Assembly (NCBI RefSeq): GCF_014645195.1
Contig: NZ_BMLK01000009.1
Span: 62,001 to 126,000 of the forward strand
Length of the DNA: 64,000 nt
Direction: 5' to 3'
From: Novosphingobium indicum
GTDB lineage: Bacteria > Pseudomonadota > Alphaproteobacteria > Sphingomonadales > Sphingomonadaceae
The notes beneath the pieces are model-generated. The model did no database searches. It was not told the DNA's origin and saw only the letters and a program-made list of their open reading frames with translations. A program made the position numbers and the translations under genes. Positions 8,274 to 16,440 of this stretch are shown in pieces. Each line of letters starts with the position of its first letter. Within the stretch, counting starts at the first letter, position 1.

Positions 8274-8283
8274 CAAGCGCTTG
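8274..8283. promoter_or_regulatory. Palindrome CAAGCGCTTG upstream of the CoA-transferase gene
   Basis: CAAGCGCTTG is a perfect 10-base palindrome at about -84 relative to the CoA-transferase start and downstream of the receptor terminator. It resembles a half-overlapping dimeric operator. Short palindromes also arise by chance in GC-rich DNA, so confidence is low. Confidence 0.3.
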
Positions 8284-8308
8284 GTTTTCAAATCTGCCAG
8301 GCTGAAAC

Positions 8309-8342
8309 AAAAAAAGCGGGCCCCGGAAAAACCGGAGCCCGC
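8309..8342 (-). terminator. Rho-independent terminator of the receptor gene
   Basis: A hairpin with 11-base arms (8316 to 8326 and 8332 to 8342, one mismatch, loop AAAAA) is followed on the minus strand by a run of seven T (8309 to 8315). It lies 28 bases past the stop of the TonB-dependent receptor gene. Confidence 0.85.
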
Positions 8343-8370
8343 CTTCATCTCAGGATAGCAATTCGCGGCG

Positions 8371-10968
8371 TTATTGGCCGAAGCGATACTTCAGACGAAG
8401 ACCCCACATACGCGGTTCGCCCAGCAACGCTGAACGGAAGCCGCGAGATGTGTTCTCGTTGATGTTGAGATAGACGACCTCCTTGGTGACGTTGGTCACG
8501 AACAGCGTAGCATCGACCGGCATGCCGCCGACGTTGTTCCAGTTCAGGTTGAGGTTGAGGACGTTAGTGCTCGGAACGATGCCCGCGCCGGGGTTGGTCA
8601 GGACGTAGGGCGTGCCCGACGAATCCCGCAAGGTGGGACAACCCGGCGTCGTCGCCGTCGGGCAGCTATCCGCAACCGAGCGGAACTTCCCGGTATAGAT
8701 CCAAGTACCGCCGAAAGTGATTGCGCCCACCGATTCCGGTAGCGGCAGCGTGTAGTTGGCGGAAAGCGTCAGCTTGTGCGGCTGCGCGTTCGGGATCGGA
8801 TCGCCAACATTCGGGAGGGTCACCGTGTCATACGGGGATCCCGGCGCGAAAGTCGGAGCAGTCAGTTCCTTGATCTTGGTCTTCAGGTAGCCGTAGGCGG
8901 CGCTGATGCGCATGCCCTCGAACGGCCGAAGGTTGAGTTCGGCTTCGAAGCCCTGCAGCGTGGACGAGCCCGAGTTCACGATCGAGGCGCTCGGCGGCGC
9001 AGTCGGCGTGCCATCGGCGTTGGCGATCAGATCCTGCACACCCAGCAGCAGCTGCTGGTTGGTGAAGTCATTGTAGAAGCCCGAGATATTGAAGCTGCCG
9101 GGGATCACGCCGTGCCAGCTGGACTTGAGACCGATTTCGTAGGTGTTGACCTTTTCCTGATCGTAGGGCTGCGTCGTGTCCGGGCTGAAGATCGACAGGC
9201 CGCCCTGACGGTAGCCGCGGGTCCATTTGGCGTAAATCAGCAGGTCCTGCATCGGCTTGTAATCGAGGCCGATCAGCCAGGTGGGCGCCTTGGACGACTT
9301 GCTCTGGATGTCATGACAGCCATCGTAGATCGTGCTGATCGGGAACCTGGTCGCCGACGTCACGGTCGTCCCGGACGTATTGGAGACGCCGATCGGCGCG
9401 CCGCAAGTATAGTAACCGCCGGCAAGGTTCGGGCGCAGTTGCTGAACGTCGGTGGTCTGCTTGTCCCACGTGTAGCGCAGGCCTGCGGTGAACTTCAGTT
9501 GATCGGTGATGTCATAGCTGGCCTGCCCGTAAACCGCATAGTCCTCGAACTTGGTGGAAGACAGCTGGCCATTGATCGACCCGAACGAGAAAAAGCCGTT
9601 CACGCCCGGCGCGAAGTAGTTCGGCAGGACGGTGAAGGGGCAATCGTAGGAATCGATGTCGTTACAGGCCGAAAACGTCGCCGTCTGCACGCCAGATTTA
9701 CCGAGTGGATCGCTGATCTCGGAATAGGCACCGACCTGCCAGTTGAGGCGACCGTCAGTCGAAACGCCCTGCACCTGCAGTTCGCCGACAAAAGTCGACT
9801 GGGCGTTGGTAAGGCCCGTGTAGGGATTGATGTGGGTGAAGGCAAAGCCGGTAACCTGGCTGCCGGAAGTCTCGGTCCCGGACGGCACGTTCGGGTTGAG
9901 GAAGTAGTTCCCGAACAGGTCCAGATTGGTCTTGCCGCGGAACTCACCATAAGAAAGGATGCCCTTGACGGTGATGTTGTCGCTAGCCTGCCAAGTGGTC
10001 TTGTTGATGATCTGCCATTGCTCGATGGTCGATTGCGAATCCGGCAGGCGGTTGGACACGGTCCAGGGATCGTATGCCGCCTCACGCGCCATCTGGGATA
10101 CGGCCATGTCGCCGAAGGGAATTCCCGATGCGTTGACACCGGCAAACGCTTCGATGATCTTCGGGATCGTGCCGTTGCTCTTCGACTTGGTGTAAGTTGC
10201 GACCGTGTAGTTTTCGAGGTCGGGCGTCAGGTCCGCCACGATGCTGGCACGGAACGTCCAGTAATCGAGATTACCCATTCCCTTGTTGCCGTAACGGCCA
10301 TCGCCAAGGTTGCCGATGTTCCTGAGATACCCGTCGCGTTGCTTGTGCTCGCCGCCAAGACGGACCTTGAAAGTATCGGCCAGCGGGATGTTGAGGACGG
10401 CTTGAACGCCGAACAGGTCATAATCGCCTACCGTGCCCTCGACATAGCCTTCCAGTGCGTCGGTCGGCTTCTTGGGGACGAGCAGAACGGCGCCGCCGGT
10501 CGAGTTGCGGCCGAACAGGGTGCCCTGCGGGCCCTTTAGAACCTGCACGTTCTGCAAGTCGAACAGCGCTCCCGGACCGGCACCGTCACCGCCGAAAGAC
10601 GCGCCCGAACCGCGCGGCGCCACCACGTCGGCAAAGTACACGCCCACCGTCGCGGTCGTGCGCTGTTCTTGTGTAAAGCCGCGGATCGAGAAGTTGGTGC
10701 TGTCCGCGCCGTAGCGGTTGTTGACCTGCAGACCCGGTGTGTACTGCGCCAGATCCTTGATGTTGCTCACGGCATTGTTGTCGATCGTCTCCTGACTGAA
10801 GACTGTGACCGAAACCGGCACGTCCTGCAGGCGCTGTTCAATGCGCTGTGCGGTGACGATGATGTCGTTGGCGCTGCCCTGATCCGCTGATTGCCCCATC
10901 GCCGGCGCAGCCGCAAACCCGCTGAGCGCGCTTGCGGTGAGCAGAATCGTCCTGTGGTGTAATTTCAT
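8371..10968 (-). CDS. TonB-dependent outer-membrane receptor
   Basis: The 865-residue protein has a signal peptide (1 to about 25, ending AMGQ), a TonB-box-like DIIVTAQR, a plug domain (DVPVSVTVFSQETI, then NFSIRGF and QVLKGPQGTLFGRNSTGGAV), a 22-strand-type barrel and a C-terminal aromatic strand ending YRFGQ. It imports a bulky ligand across the outer membrane using TonB energy. The start at 10968 is set by GGGAGGG just upstream and by the signal peptide; an ATG 24 bases earlier would add a non-signal extension. No siderophore genes are near, and the surroundings are catabolic, so a carbon-source ligand is the better guess. Confidence 0.92.
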   Translation of the reverse strand: MKLHHRTILLTASALSGFAAAPAMGQSADQGSANDIIVTAQRIEQRLQDVPVSVTVFSQETIDNNAVSNIKDLAQYTPGLQVNNRYGADSTNFSIRGFTQEQRTTATVGVYFADVVAPRGSGASFGGDGAGPGALFDLQNVQVLKGPQGTLFGRNSTGGAVLLVPKKPTDALEGYVEGTVGDYDLFGVQAVLNIPLADTFKVRLGGEHKQRDGYLRNIGNLGDGRYGNKGMGNLDYWTFRASIVADLTPDLENYTVATYTKSKSNGTIPKIIEAFAGVNASGIPFGDMAVSQMAREAAYDPWTVSNRLPDSQSTIEQWQIINKTTWQASDNITVKGILSYGEFRGKTNLDLFGNYFLNPNVPSGTETSGSQVTGFAFTHINPYTGLTNAQSTFVGELQVQGVSTDGRLNWQVGAYSEISDPLGKSGVQTATFSACNDIDSYDCPFTVLPNYFAPGVNGFFSFGSINGQLSSTKFEDYAVYGQASYDITDQLKFTAGLRYTWDKQTTDVQQLRPNLAGGYYTCGAPIGVSNTSGTTVTSATRFPISTIYDGCHDIQSKSSKAPTWLIGLDYKPMQDLLIYAKWTRGYRQGGLSIFSPDTTQPYDQEKVNTYEIGLKSSWHGVIPGSFNISGFYNDFTNQQLLLGVQDLIANADGTPTAPPSASIVNSGSSTLQGFEAELNLRPFEGMRISAAYGYLKTKIKELTAPTFAPGSPYDTVTLPNVGDPIPNAQPHKLTLSANYTLPLPESVGAITFGGTWIYTGKFRSVADSCPTATTPGCPTLRDSSGTPYVLTNPGAGIVPSTNVLNLNLNWNNVGGMPVDATLFVTNVTKEVVYLNINENTSRGFRSALLGEPRMWGLRLKYRFGQ

Positions 10969-11072
10969 GCATTCCCTCCCATGGTTACCCAATATTCTCG
11001 CCGCCCCCAGCGGCTGTTTCGCACCGCATTATTCGGAATCGAAACGAATGTTTTTCAGTTTCGAATTACATC

Positions 11073-11090
11073 GACGAATAATTGTTCGTC
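11073..11090. promoter_or_regulatory. Inverted repeat GACGAA-N6-TTCGTC in the receptor promoter region
   Basis: GACGAA-TAATTG-TTCGTC has perfect 6-base arms and an AT-rich centre. It lies about 105 bases upstream of the receptor start. It could be a repressor or activator site. The cognate protein is unknown. Confidence 0.4.
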
Positions 11091-11118
11091 AATGCAAAAA
11101 CACGAAACTTCGTATACA

Positions 11119-11136
11119 AATAGACAGACGTCTATT
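11119..11136. promoter_or_regulatory. Inverted repeat AATAGAC-N4-GTCTATT in the receptor promoter region
   Basis: AATAGAC-AGAC-GTCTATT has perfect 7-base arms around a 4-base centre, 151 bases upstream of the receptor start. Its architecture resembles the GATAGT-ACAG-ACTATC repeat upstream of the SDR/DUF1214 genes at 16310, so related regulators are possible. Confidence 0.45.
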
Positions 11137-11305
11137 CCCGTATCTTTCCTGCCACAGGTTGGCGGAAAACCGGAACTGAAGAAGATATTTATGATCTACT
11201 GAGGATCATATGTAACTCTCCGGGAACATCGCGTGCACGGCCAAGGTATACATGCCTGCCTTACCATTCTGCTCATGGCGGCAAGCGTTTCCCAGACCTA
11301 CGGCC

Positions 11306-11707
11306 CTATGGCTTCGCCGCCTCGGCATCGATCTGGGCAAAAGCTTCGAGCATGGCCTTCTTGGCAGCCTGCGCGGCAGGGAACCCCACGTAGGGAATCG
11401 CCGAATAGAAGATCTCTTCCAGCTCCACGCGCGAAAGGCCGTTCTTCATGCCCATGCGCGTATGGTAGACGATCTCGTCATGCGCGCGACACGCGATGAG
11501 CATACCCAGCACCGCACAACTGCGCATCTTGCGGTCGAGCCCATCACGCGTCCATACCTCGCCAAAGGCAAAGTCTATCGTCCAGTCGATCTGCTTCGCG
11601 CCGAACGCGACATTCGACTGCATGTGTTCACGCGTGGTGCGGGCCATGTCTTCGCCGTAGACTTCAGCGAATAACGCCAGCCCTTTTTCGTGCGCTTCCC
11701 CTCCCAT
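11306..11707 (-). CDS. Carboxymuconolactone decarboxylase family protein
   Basis: The 133-residue protein has the all-helical CMD fold signature, with RKMRSCAVLGMLIACRAHDEIVYHTRMG (shown here only as a family hallmark, Cys and His around residues 67 to 77) and the following GLSRVELEEIFYSAIPYVGFPAA. There is a Cys-x-x-His pair but no CxxC, so it is not an AhpD-type peroxidase reductase. The start at 11707 has GGAGGGGACT right before it and lies 11 bases after the zinc dehydrogenase stop, so the two form an operon. CMD proteins decarboxylate or act in ring-cleavage pathways; the substrate here is unknown. Confidence 0.82.
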   Translation of the reverse strand: MGGEAHEKGLALFAEVYGEDMARTTREHMQSNVAFGAKQIDWTIDFAFGEVWTRDGLDRKMRSCAVLGMLIACRAHDEIVYHTRMGMKNGLSRVELEEIFYSAIPYVGFPAAQAAKKAMLEAFAQIDAEAAKP

Positions 11708-11718
11708 AGTCCCCTCCG

Positions 11719-12747
11719 TCAGGTGCAAAGCACGTGGACCTTCGTCTCATTATTGGGGCCGCGCAAGGTTTCGAACATGGCCGGCGTGTCCATCAGGCCG
11801 ACATTGTCGCTGACAATGGCCTTGGGATCGGGCGTTCCAGCGCCGCGAATGCGGTCGCGATCGAGCTGTTCGGCGATGTAGATAAACTCCTTCATCGAAT
11901 AGCCCACCGCGAACTGCATCGAGACGCACTTGTAGCTGGCCATGCCCGGAATCACCGGATCGGGCGATGTGCAGAAGCCCAGCGAGATGATCCGCCCGAA
12001 CTGCGCCGCGTGCATCACCGCCTTCATCAGCATACCTTCCGCCCCGACGCATTCGAGCACGACTTGCGGCGCCCCGCCGAGCACTTCCTGCACATCGCCG
12101 ATCTCGTTGTCTCCGAAAGCCACGAAGGCATCGGCGCCCATTTCCAGGCACAGATCCTTGCGGCGCGAGGAGCGCGACATGGCGACGATCCGCCCTGCCC
12201 CCAGCCGCCGCGCCCAGTAGATCGCATAGAGCGCGACGGTGCCCCCGCCGAGCACGACGACGCTGTCCCCCGGCTGGATATGCGCCATCTTCGTCCCGTA
12301 GAGGCTGATCGCCATCGGCTCGATCAGCGCCCCGTCCGCCAGCGACAGCGTCTGCGGCAGGCGCGTCGCCACGCTGGCGGGCACCTTGGCCAATTCCGCG
12401 AAGCCGACCATCGCTGAACCGGGGCTGTTTCCGCACAGCACGTTGTTGCCATGCGCCGTGCAGGACGGGCAGGTCCCGCAGGCCACCGAAGGCAGCACCG
12501 CGATCCGCTCGCCCACCTTCCAGCCGGAAACGCCGCTGCCGACCTCCATGATCTCGCCCGCGTATTCGTGGCCGAACTGAACGCCCTTTCCGTAATCCCA
12601 TTGCCCGCCCTTGGTCATCGACAGGTCGGTGCCGCAGATCCCGCAGCGATCGACGCGGATCAGCAGGTCCCCGGGACCGGGCACGGGATCGGCGATGTCC
12701 TCGATGACGATGGGCTTGCCCTCACCCGGATAGATTGCCGCTTTCAT
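11719..12747 (-). CDS. Zinc-dependent alcohol dehydrogenase (MDR family)
   Basis: This 342-residue medium-chain dehydrogenase has the catalytic zinc motif CGICGTD and GHEY, a structural-zinc cluster of four Cys (ACGTCPSC, then NNVLC), and the Rossmann motif VVVLGGGTVALYA. It oxidises a secondary or primary alcohol with NAD(P). It is followed at 11 bases by the CMD-family gene. Upstream is a palindromic repeat element that begins only 18 bases before its start codon and lies in its leader. The substrate cannot be told. Confidence 0.88.
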   Translation of the reverse strand: MKAAIYPGEGKPIVIEDIADPVPGPGDLLIRVDRCGICGTDLSMTKGGQWDYGKGVQFGHEYAGEIMEVGSGVSGWKVGERIAVLPSVACGTCPSCTAHGNNVLCGNSPGSAMVGFAELAKVPASVATRLPQTLSLADGALIEPMAISLYGTKMAHIQPGDSVVVLGGGTVALYAIYWARRLGAGRIVAMSRSSRRKDLCLEMGADAFVAFGDNEIGDVQEVLGGAPQVVLECVGAEGMLMKAVMHAAQFGRIISLGFCTSPDPVIPGMASYKCVSMQFAVGYSMKEFIYIAEQLDRDRIRGAGTPDPKAIVSDNVGLMDTPAMFETLRGPNNETKVHVLCT

Positions 12748-12764
12748 ATCCCGTTCTCCCTCAT

Positions 12765-12849
12765 CGTCATTGCGAGGAGGCGCAGCCGACGCGGCATTCC
12801 AGAGCTGCGCGAGACCGCCCTGGATTGCTTCGCTACGCTCGCAATGACG
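12765..12849. repeat. Palindromic intergenic repeat, 12-base perfect terminal inverted repeats
   Basis: The 85-base element begins CGTCATTGCGAG and ends CTCGCAATGACG, which are exact reverse complements. The interior has a second, weaker arm pair (GCATTCCAGAG against CTGGATTGC). It sits between a sulfotransferase gene and a zinc dehydrogenase gene. This pattern matches a class of dispersed palindromic repeats I recognise from sphingomonad genomes. It encodes nothing and may fold as a long hairpin in the dehydrogenase leader. Confidence 0.75.
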
Positions 12850-12862
12850 AAGTTTTGCACGT

Positions 12863-14056
12863 TCATGCCGTTCGCCGTTCCACCAGATCGTAACGCTCGA
12901 TGTAGTCTCCGAACGGCGCGCGCGCTTGCTCTTCGCTCATCCCGAAATCGGTAATCGAATAGCGGTGCACGCCATGCTGCAACTCAGGCTTCTCCTCGAT
13001 CCGCCGTGCCAGCGCGGCGCGCGTCTCCTCGGATATGTCCATGCCGATGAAGCGGTAGATCGCCTCGACCGTCTCCATCGGGCGCGCGTGGAAATCGGCG
13101 TGGACCACGTCGAGCACTTGTCCGGGATGCTTCTCGCGCACCTTTTCCGCCTTGCGCACCGCATTGGCCCATTTGGCGACTTCGCGCTGGAGCAGGTTCT
13201 CCGCGCGCTGCTGCGGCCGGTCGCCCTCCATAATGGTGTTAAGGTTCATCAGCAGCGAGACGAGGCTGGGCACGGCCTTGGCCGGATCGCGGTGCGTCTG
13301 GATCACCCGGGCATCGGGAAATACCGCGAAGAGCAGGTCAAGATGCTCGATATGCCCCGGGTTCTTGAGCAGCCAGCGCTTGTCCGGATCGTTCATCCCG
13401 ATTAGCTGGACGCACTTCGCATAGTGCCGATAGGCGGCATCTTCGGGCTGACATTGCCACCACGCGTCATACGTCGCAGCCGACCAGCCGCAGGACCACA
13501 GGTTCGAGACAAACGACTGGCGCAGCACCATGCAGCACTCGTGCACTTCCTCTGCCGCGCGGTAGTGCGCCGCCTTGGCATCGGGCGCGGCTGCATATTG
13601 CGCTTCGAGTTGCTCGACCGTCTTGCGGAATTCGGGATAGTCTCCCCAGCTCTCGATGGGCGGGCGCGGCATGGGGCTGTCGAGCAGCCAGGTCTGCAGT
13701 CCCTGAAAGCGCTGATCGACAGCCAGCAGCCGGTGCAGCGCGGTGGTACCCGTGCGCGGAACGCCGGTGATGACCACGGGCGCAAGGATCGGCGCTGAAT
13801 CGAAGCCGGGATTGGCCTTCATCGAGGCATAGGCCTGTGCCCGGCCCCGGAGCACTCCGACGACCATCCCCCATGCCACCCGCCTCCCGGTTTCGGAGAA
13901 GTGCGGGTCGTAGTCCATGGACTGGAGCAGCACCTTGAGGCCCGGCAGGTAGTCATCGGGTCCGAAATCGGTCAGGCCGGTTTCGGCGGAGACAACCTCA
14001 TGCAACTGGTCGATCGCATGGCGAAAAGCACCGGGTGGATCGTAGGTCAGGTCCAT
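12863..14056 (-). CDS. Sulfotransferase family protein (paralogue 1)
   Basis: The 397-residue protein has the PAPS 5'-phosphosulfate loop GVPRTGTTAL (about 98 to 107), the 3'-phosphate motif THRDP (254 to 258) and KNPGH (231 to 235), which together mark a cytosolic-type sulfotransferase. An N-terminal TGLTDFGPDDYLPGL module (26 to 40) is shared with the second sulfotransferase at 59210. The start at 14056 is chosen because the conserved sequence begins there, although its ribosome site is weak. It would transfer sulfate from PAPS to a hydroxyl of an unknown acceptor. Its place in a catabolic cluster is unexpected. Confidence 0.85.
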   Translation of the reverse strand: MDLTYDPPGAFRHAIDQLHEVVSAETGLTDFGPDDYLPGLKVLLQSMDYDPHFSETGRRVAWGMVVGVLRGRAQAYASMKANPGFDSAPILAPVVITGVPRTGTTALHRLLAVDQRFQGLQTWLLDSPMPRPPIESWGDYPEFRKTVEQLEAQYAAAPDAKAAHYRAAEEVHECCMVLRQSFVSNLWSCGWSAATYDAWWQCQPEDAAYRHYAKCVQLIGMNDPDKRWLLKNPGHIEHLDLLFAVFPDARVIQTHRDPAKAVPSLVSLLMNLNTIMEGDRPQQRAENLLQREVAKWANAVRKAEKVREKHPGQVLDVVHADFHARPMETVEAIYRFIGMDISEETRAALARRIEEKPELQHGVHRYSITDFGMSEEQARAPFGDYIERYDLVERRTA

Positions 14057-14141
14057 AATTGGTTGCTCACTTTCCCAATCCTCCCTGTTCCCGCAGGGAA
14101 TGGGGAGCTGGCATTCGCGCAGCGGATGACGGAGGGGTAAA

Positions 14142-14180
14142 GGCCCCGCCACCACCAGCTTCGCCGGTGGTGGCGGGGCC
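14142..14180 (-). terminator. Strong hairpin after the DUF1214 gene
   Basis: Perfect 15-base GC-rich arms (14142 to 14156 and 14166 to 14180) enclose a 9-base loop. On the minus strand the stem is followed by only TTTA, so the T-tract is poor. It lies between the DUF1214 stop and the sulfotransferase start and should end or attenuate transcription from the SDR/DUF1214 genes. Confidence 0.6.
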
Positions 14181-14219
14181 CATCGCTTCGCGACAGGGAG
14201 GATCTTCCGGCGGCCACTC

Positions 14220-15392
14220 TCACCACCGCCTCCTGCGCTGACAGGCGACCACGCGGCGGCGGATTTCCTCTGCGCGCTGCCGGGGCGTCACCATCGGCGT
14301 CTCCTCGGGCAAGTGCTGGCGCAGGTCGGCCAGTTTCACACGTGTGATCGTCGGGAGCGGCTCGCTGTCGCAATCGTACCAGCGGCCATAGATGCCGCCT
14401 TCCCTATAGCCGGCCGGATCGAGCCAGTTGGGCACCCCGGGGTCGGTCAGTGCGATCACGCCGCGATACTTCCCGTCACTCGACAGCGTGGCCATCGCCC
14501 CGTTGGTGCTGCTGAGGCGATAGACGTATTCGAGCGCGTTGAAGTAGGGATCGTTGAGCTGGATGTTCCAGTACGGCGCCCGCTCGGGAATCTCGGTCTC
14601 TATGATCAGCGCCTCGTCGTCCTCGAGCTGGAATACGGCGGGCCAGTAGGTCTGCTTTACCAGAGCGCCGGGCATGCGCAGCGGCTCGAACACGTTGAAG
14701 CCGACGCGCTCCTTCACCCCGTTCTGCATCGCGTAGTAGAGCTTGGTCTTTCTCGCCGGAAACTTGGCCATCTCGCCGATGCGGTGCAGGATTTCCTCGG
14801 GCGAGAGGCGCGGCTTGGGCGGTACGGGATCGAGGCATTCTATCGACAGCACCGGGTCCACCTCACTGTGCCAGTCGTACATGCGATAGCGGGTGAACAT
14901 GCCGCGCGCCTCGGGATCGATCGGCGCCCAGTGGCTATCGTATCCCCTGGGCCGTTCGGCGCTGAACACGATGGAAAAATCCTCGCCCAGCCCAATGCCG
15001 ATGTCGTTGGTGTCCAGCTCGTTGTGCCCGCCCGGGCGCGGCAGTTCGTCCACGGTGCCCGAAAGCGCCTTTTGCGACGTGAATGAGAGGATCTTGCAGG
15101 TCCCGCGATTGCCCGAGACGCGGTAGGTCAGATCGCCCCGGATCGGCGACTGCACGTAGATGTCGTCCGGGTTGGGCTGGAGCGTGTAGACCGGGTTCCA
15201 CAGCGGCGCCCAGTCGGGATGCTCGGCATCGGCGTGGAAGTACATGAAATAGGCGTAGGACAGGCTCGTCATCGTCTGGCGATAGACATCCGCCCGGTAT
15301 TCCGGATCGTCCGGCCGCCAGGTGTCCTTCAGGTTGGCAACCGCGCCTTCCAGATCGGTCAGGTACGTCAGGATAGTGGGTTCGATCTCCAT
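14220..15392 (-). CDS. DUF1214 domain-containing protein
   Basis: The 390-residue protein carries the DUF1214 pattern near its C-terminus (WNIQLNDPYFNALEYVYR, then GVPNWLDPAGYREGGIYGRW). The function of this family is not established. It has no signal peptide or membrane segment, and it ends in a basic tail QRRRRW. The start lies 4 bases after the stop of the SDR gene, so the two form an operon. Genes of this family are often seen near steroid and aromatic catabolic genes, which fits this neighbourhood; that is association, not function. Confidence 0.75.
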   Translation of the reverse strand: MEIEPTILTYLTDLEGAVANLKDTWRPDDPEYRADVYRQTMTSLSYAYFMYFHADAEHPDWAPLWNPVYTLQPNPDDIYVQSPIRGDLTYRVSGNRGTCKILSFTSQKALSGTVDELPRPGGHNELDTNDIGIGLGEDFSIVFSAERPRGYDSHWAPIDPEARGMFTRYRMYDWHSEVDPVLSIECLDPVPPKPRLSPEEILHRIGEMAKFPARKTKLYYAMQNGVKERVGFNVFEPLRMPGALVKQTYWPAVFQLEDDEALIIETEIPERAPYWNIQLNDPYFNALEYVYRLSSTNGAMATLSSDGKYRGVIALTDPGVPNWLDPAGYREGGIYGRWYDCDSEPLPTITRVKLADLRQHLPEETPMVTPRQRAEEIRRRVVACQRRRRW

Positions 15393-15396
15393 CGCC

Positions 15397-16236
15397 TCAC
15401 TTGCCCCCCGTCATGAACGAGGGATCGATCGCGCCGGTATAGACGCCGCTGGCAAAACCCTGATCGGTGAGGAGGAACGCGCCGGTCACTGCGGCATTGA
15501 GCGGCGAGTTCAGCAGCACCAGCGGCCATGCCTGCTCCTCCGCCGTCGCCATGCGGCCGAGCGAGGGATAGGGCCAGGCATCTAGGAACCCTGCGGGCAA
15601 GTGCTGCCCCTGCTCCTCCATGAACGCAGTCTTGGTCGGGCACGGGCCGATGGCGTTGAGACGGATGCGCCGTTCGTTGCCGAGCTTCACCGCCGCGTTC
15701 TGCACCCAGACCACCAGCATTTCCTTGGACGTCGTGTAGCCGTCGCGCACGCGCGTTTCGGGATCGGCCTCGCACCACGCCAGTGCCTCGTCGGGATCGG
15801 AGATCGCGAGCATTTCGAGGCTCTGCGCGAGGTTCTTCTGCCAGCCGAGCGTCGCGTCGGACGAGATCAGCGCAATGCCCGCGCCGTCGCGCAGCGAAGG
15901 CAGCAGACATTCGACGAAGTGCCGCGTGCCGATGTAGTTCACCTGCATGCAGTACAGCGGCCCCTTCACCGTGGGAGGCAGGCCAGCACACGGGAACAGG
16001 AAGTCGATCGGCGCCAGCTTCGAGAGCGCGTCCACCACCGCGCGCACTGCCGGAAAGTCGGCGAGGTCGACCTGATGGAAGCTTTCGCAGGCCACTTTCG
16101 GTTCGCGAATATCGACGATGTGCACTTTCGCACCCAGTTCGCGGAGAATGCGGGCGACCTGCTCGCCCATGCCCGATGAGCCACCGGTAACGACCACCGT
16201 CTTGCCCCGATAGCCCAGTCCGTCCAGGTTCTGCAT
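15397..16236 (-). CDS. SDR, 3-alpha-hydroxysteroid dehydrogenase/carbonyl reductase-like
   Basis: The 279-residue SDR has TGGSSGMG (17 to 24), catalytic Ser at 125 or 126, Tyr 167 and Lys 171 (YTTSK). The Ser-to-Tyr spacing is 41 to 42 residues instead of the usual 13 or so. That long insertion is the hallmark of the Comamonas 3-alpha-hydroxysteroid dehydrogenase/carbonyl reductase, whose triad is S114, Y155, K159. A steroid-like or cyclic ketone substrate is therefore plausible, but not proven. It is the first gene of an operon with DUF1214. An inverted repeat lies about 75 bases upstream. Confidence 0.85.
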   Translation of the reverse strand: MQNLDGLGYRGKTVVVTGGSSGMGEQVARILRELGAKVHIVDIREPKVACESFHQVDLADFPAVRAVVDALSKLAPIDFLFPCAGLPPTVKGPLYCMQVNYIGTRHFVECLLPSLRDGAGIALISSDATLGWQKNLAQSLEMLAISDPDEALAWCEADPETRVRDGYTTSKEMLVVWVQNAAVKLGNERRIRLNAIGPCPTKTAFMEEQGQHLPAGFLDAWPYPSLGRMATAEEQAWPLVLLNSPLNAAVTGAFLLTDQGFASGVYTGAIDPSFMTGGK

Positions 16237-16309
16237 GCCGTCCTCTCCTTCTCTTCCCCGGTGACGGTCGCACGCCGTCTTTTCCGCGAGAATCAGTTTC
16301 AGCCCATTT

Positions 16310-16325
16310 GATAGTACAGACTATC
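16310..16325. promoter_or_regulatory. Inverted repeat GATAGT-N4-ACTATC upstream of the SDR/DUF1214 operon
   Basis: GATAGT-ACAG-ACTATC has perfect 6-base arms around a 4-base centre, 74 bases upstream of the SDR start and after the chemoreceptor terminator. Its position fits a promoter operator. It resembles the repeat at 11119 in arm pattern and spacer length. Confidence 0.45.
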
Positions 16326-16361
16326 TTATTGAGCCAGAGGAGGGGGATCGCCGTGGCGAGA

Positions 16362-16401
16362 AAAAGCAAAACCCCGACCAGTCCAGACGGACCGACCGGG
16401 G
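16362..16401 (-). terminator. Terminator of the chemoreceptor gene
   Basis: Imperfect 13-base arms (16372 to 16384 and 16389 to 16401, three mismatches, AGAC loop) are followed on the minus strand by TTTTGCTTTTT. It begins 39 bases past the chemoreceptor stop codon. Confidence 0.65.
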
Positions 16402-16440
16402 CACTGCACCAAACTCAATCGCTTGAACCGAGGTTTTCGA

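Larger units (their letters stand above)
10969..11305. promoter_or_regulatory. AT-richer control region upstream of the receptor gene
   Basis: This 337-base stretch has no credible gene. It is notably AT-rich against its surroundings between about 11040 and 11200 and must contain the receptor promoter, read leftward. It holds two perfect inverted repeats, listed separately. The part beyond 11210 is only the end of the neighbouring minus-strand operon and shows no terminator that I can see. Confidence 0.5.

Noticed and set aside
8776-10539. Long open frame on the plus strand, opposite the TonB-dependent receptor
   Set aside because: It is antisense to a receptor with strong conserved motifs, its product is Arg/Asp/Val/Gly-rich with no recognisable domain, and open antisense frames are common in high-GC DNA.
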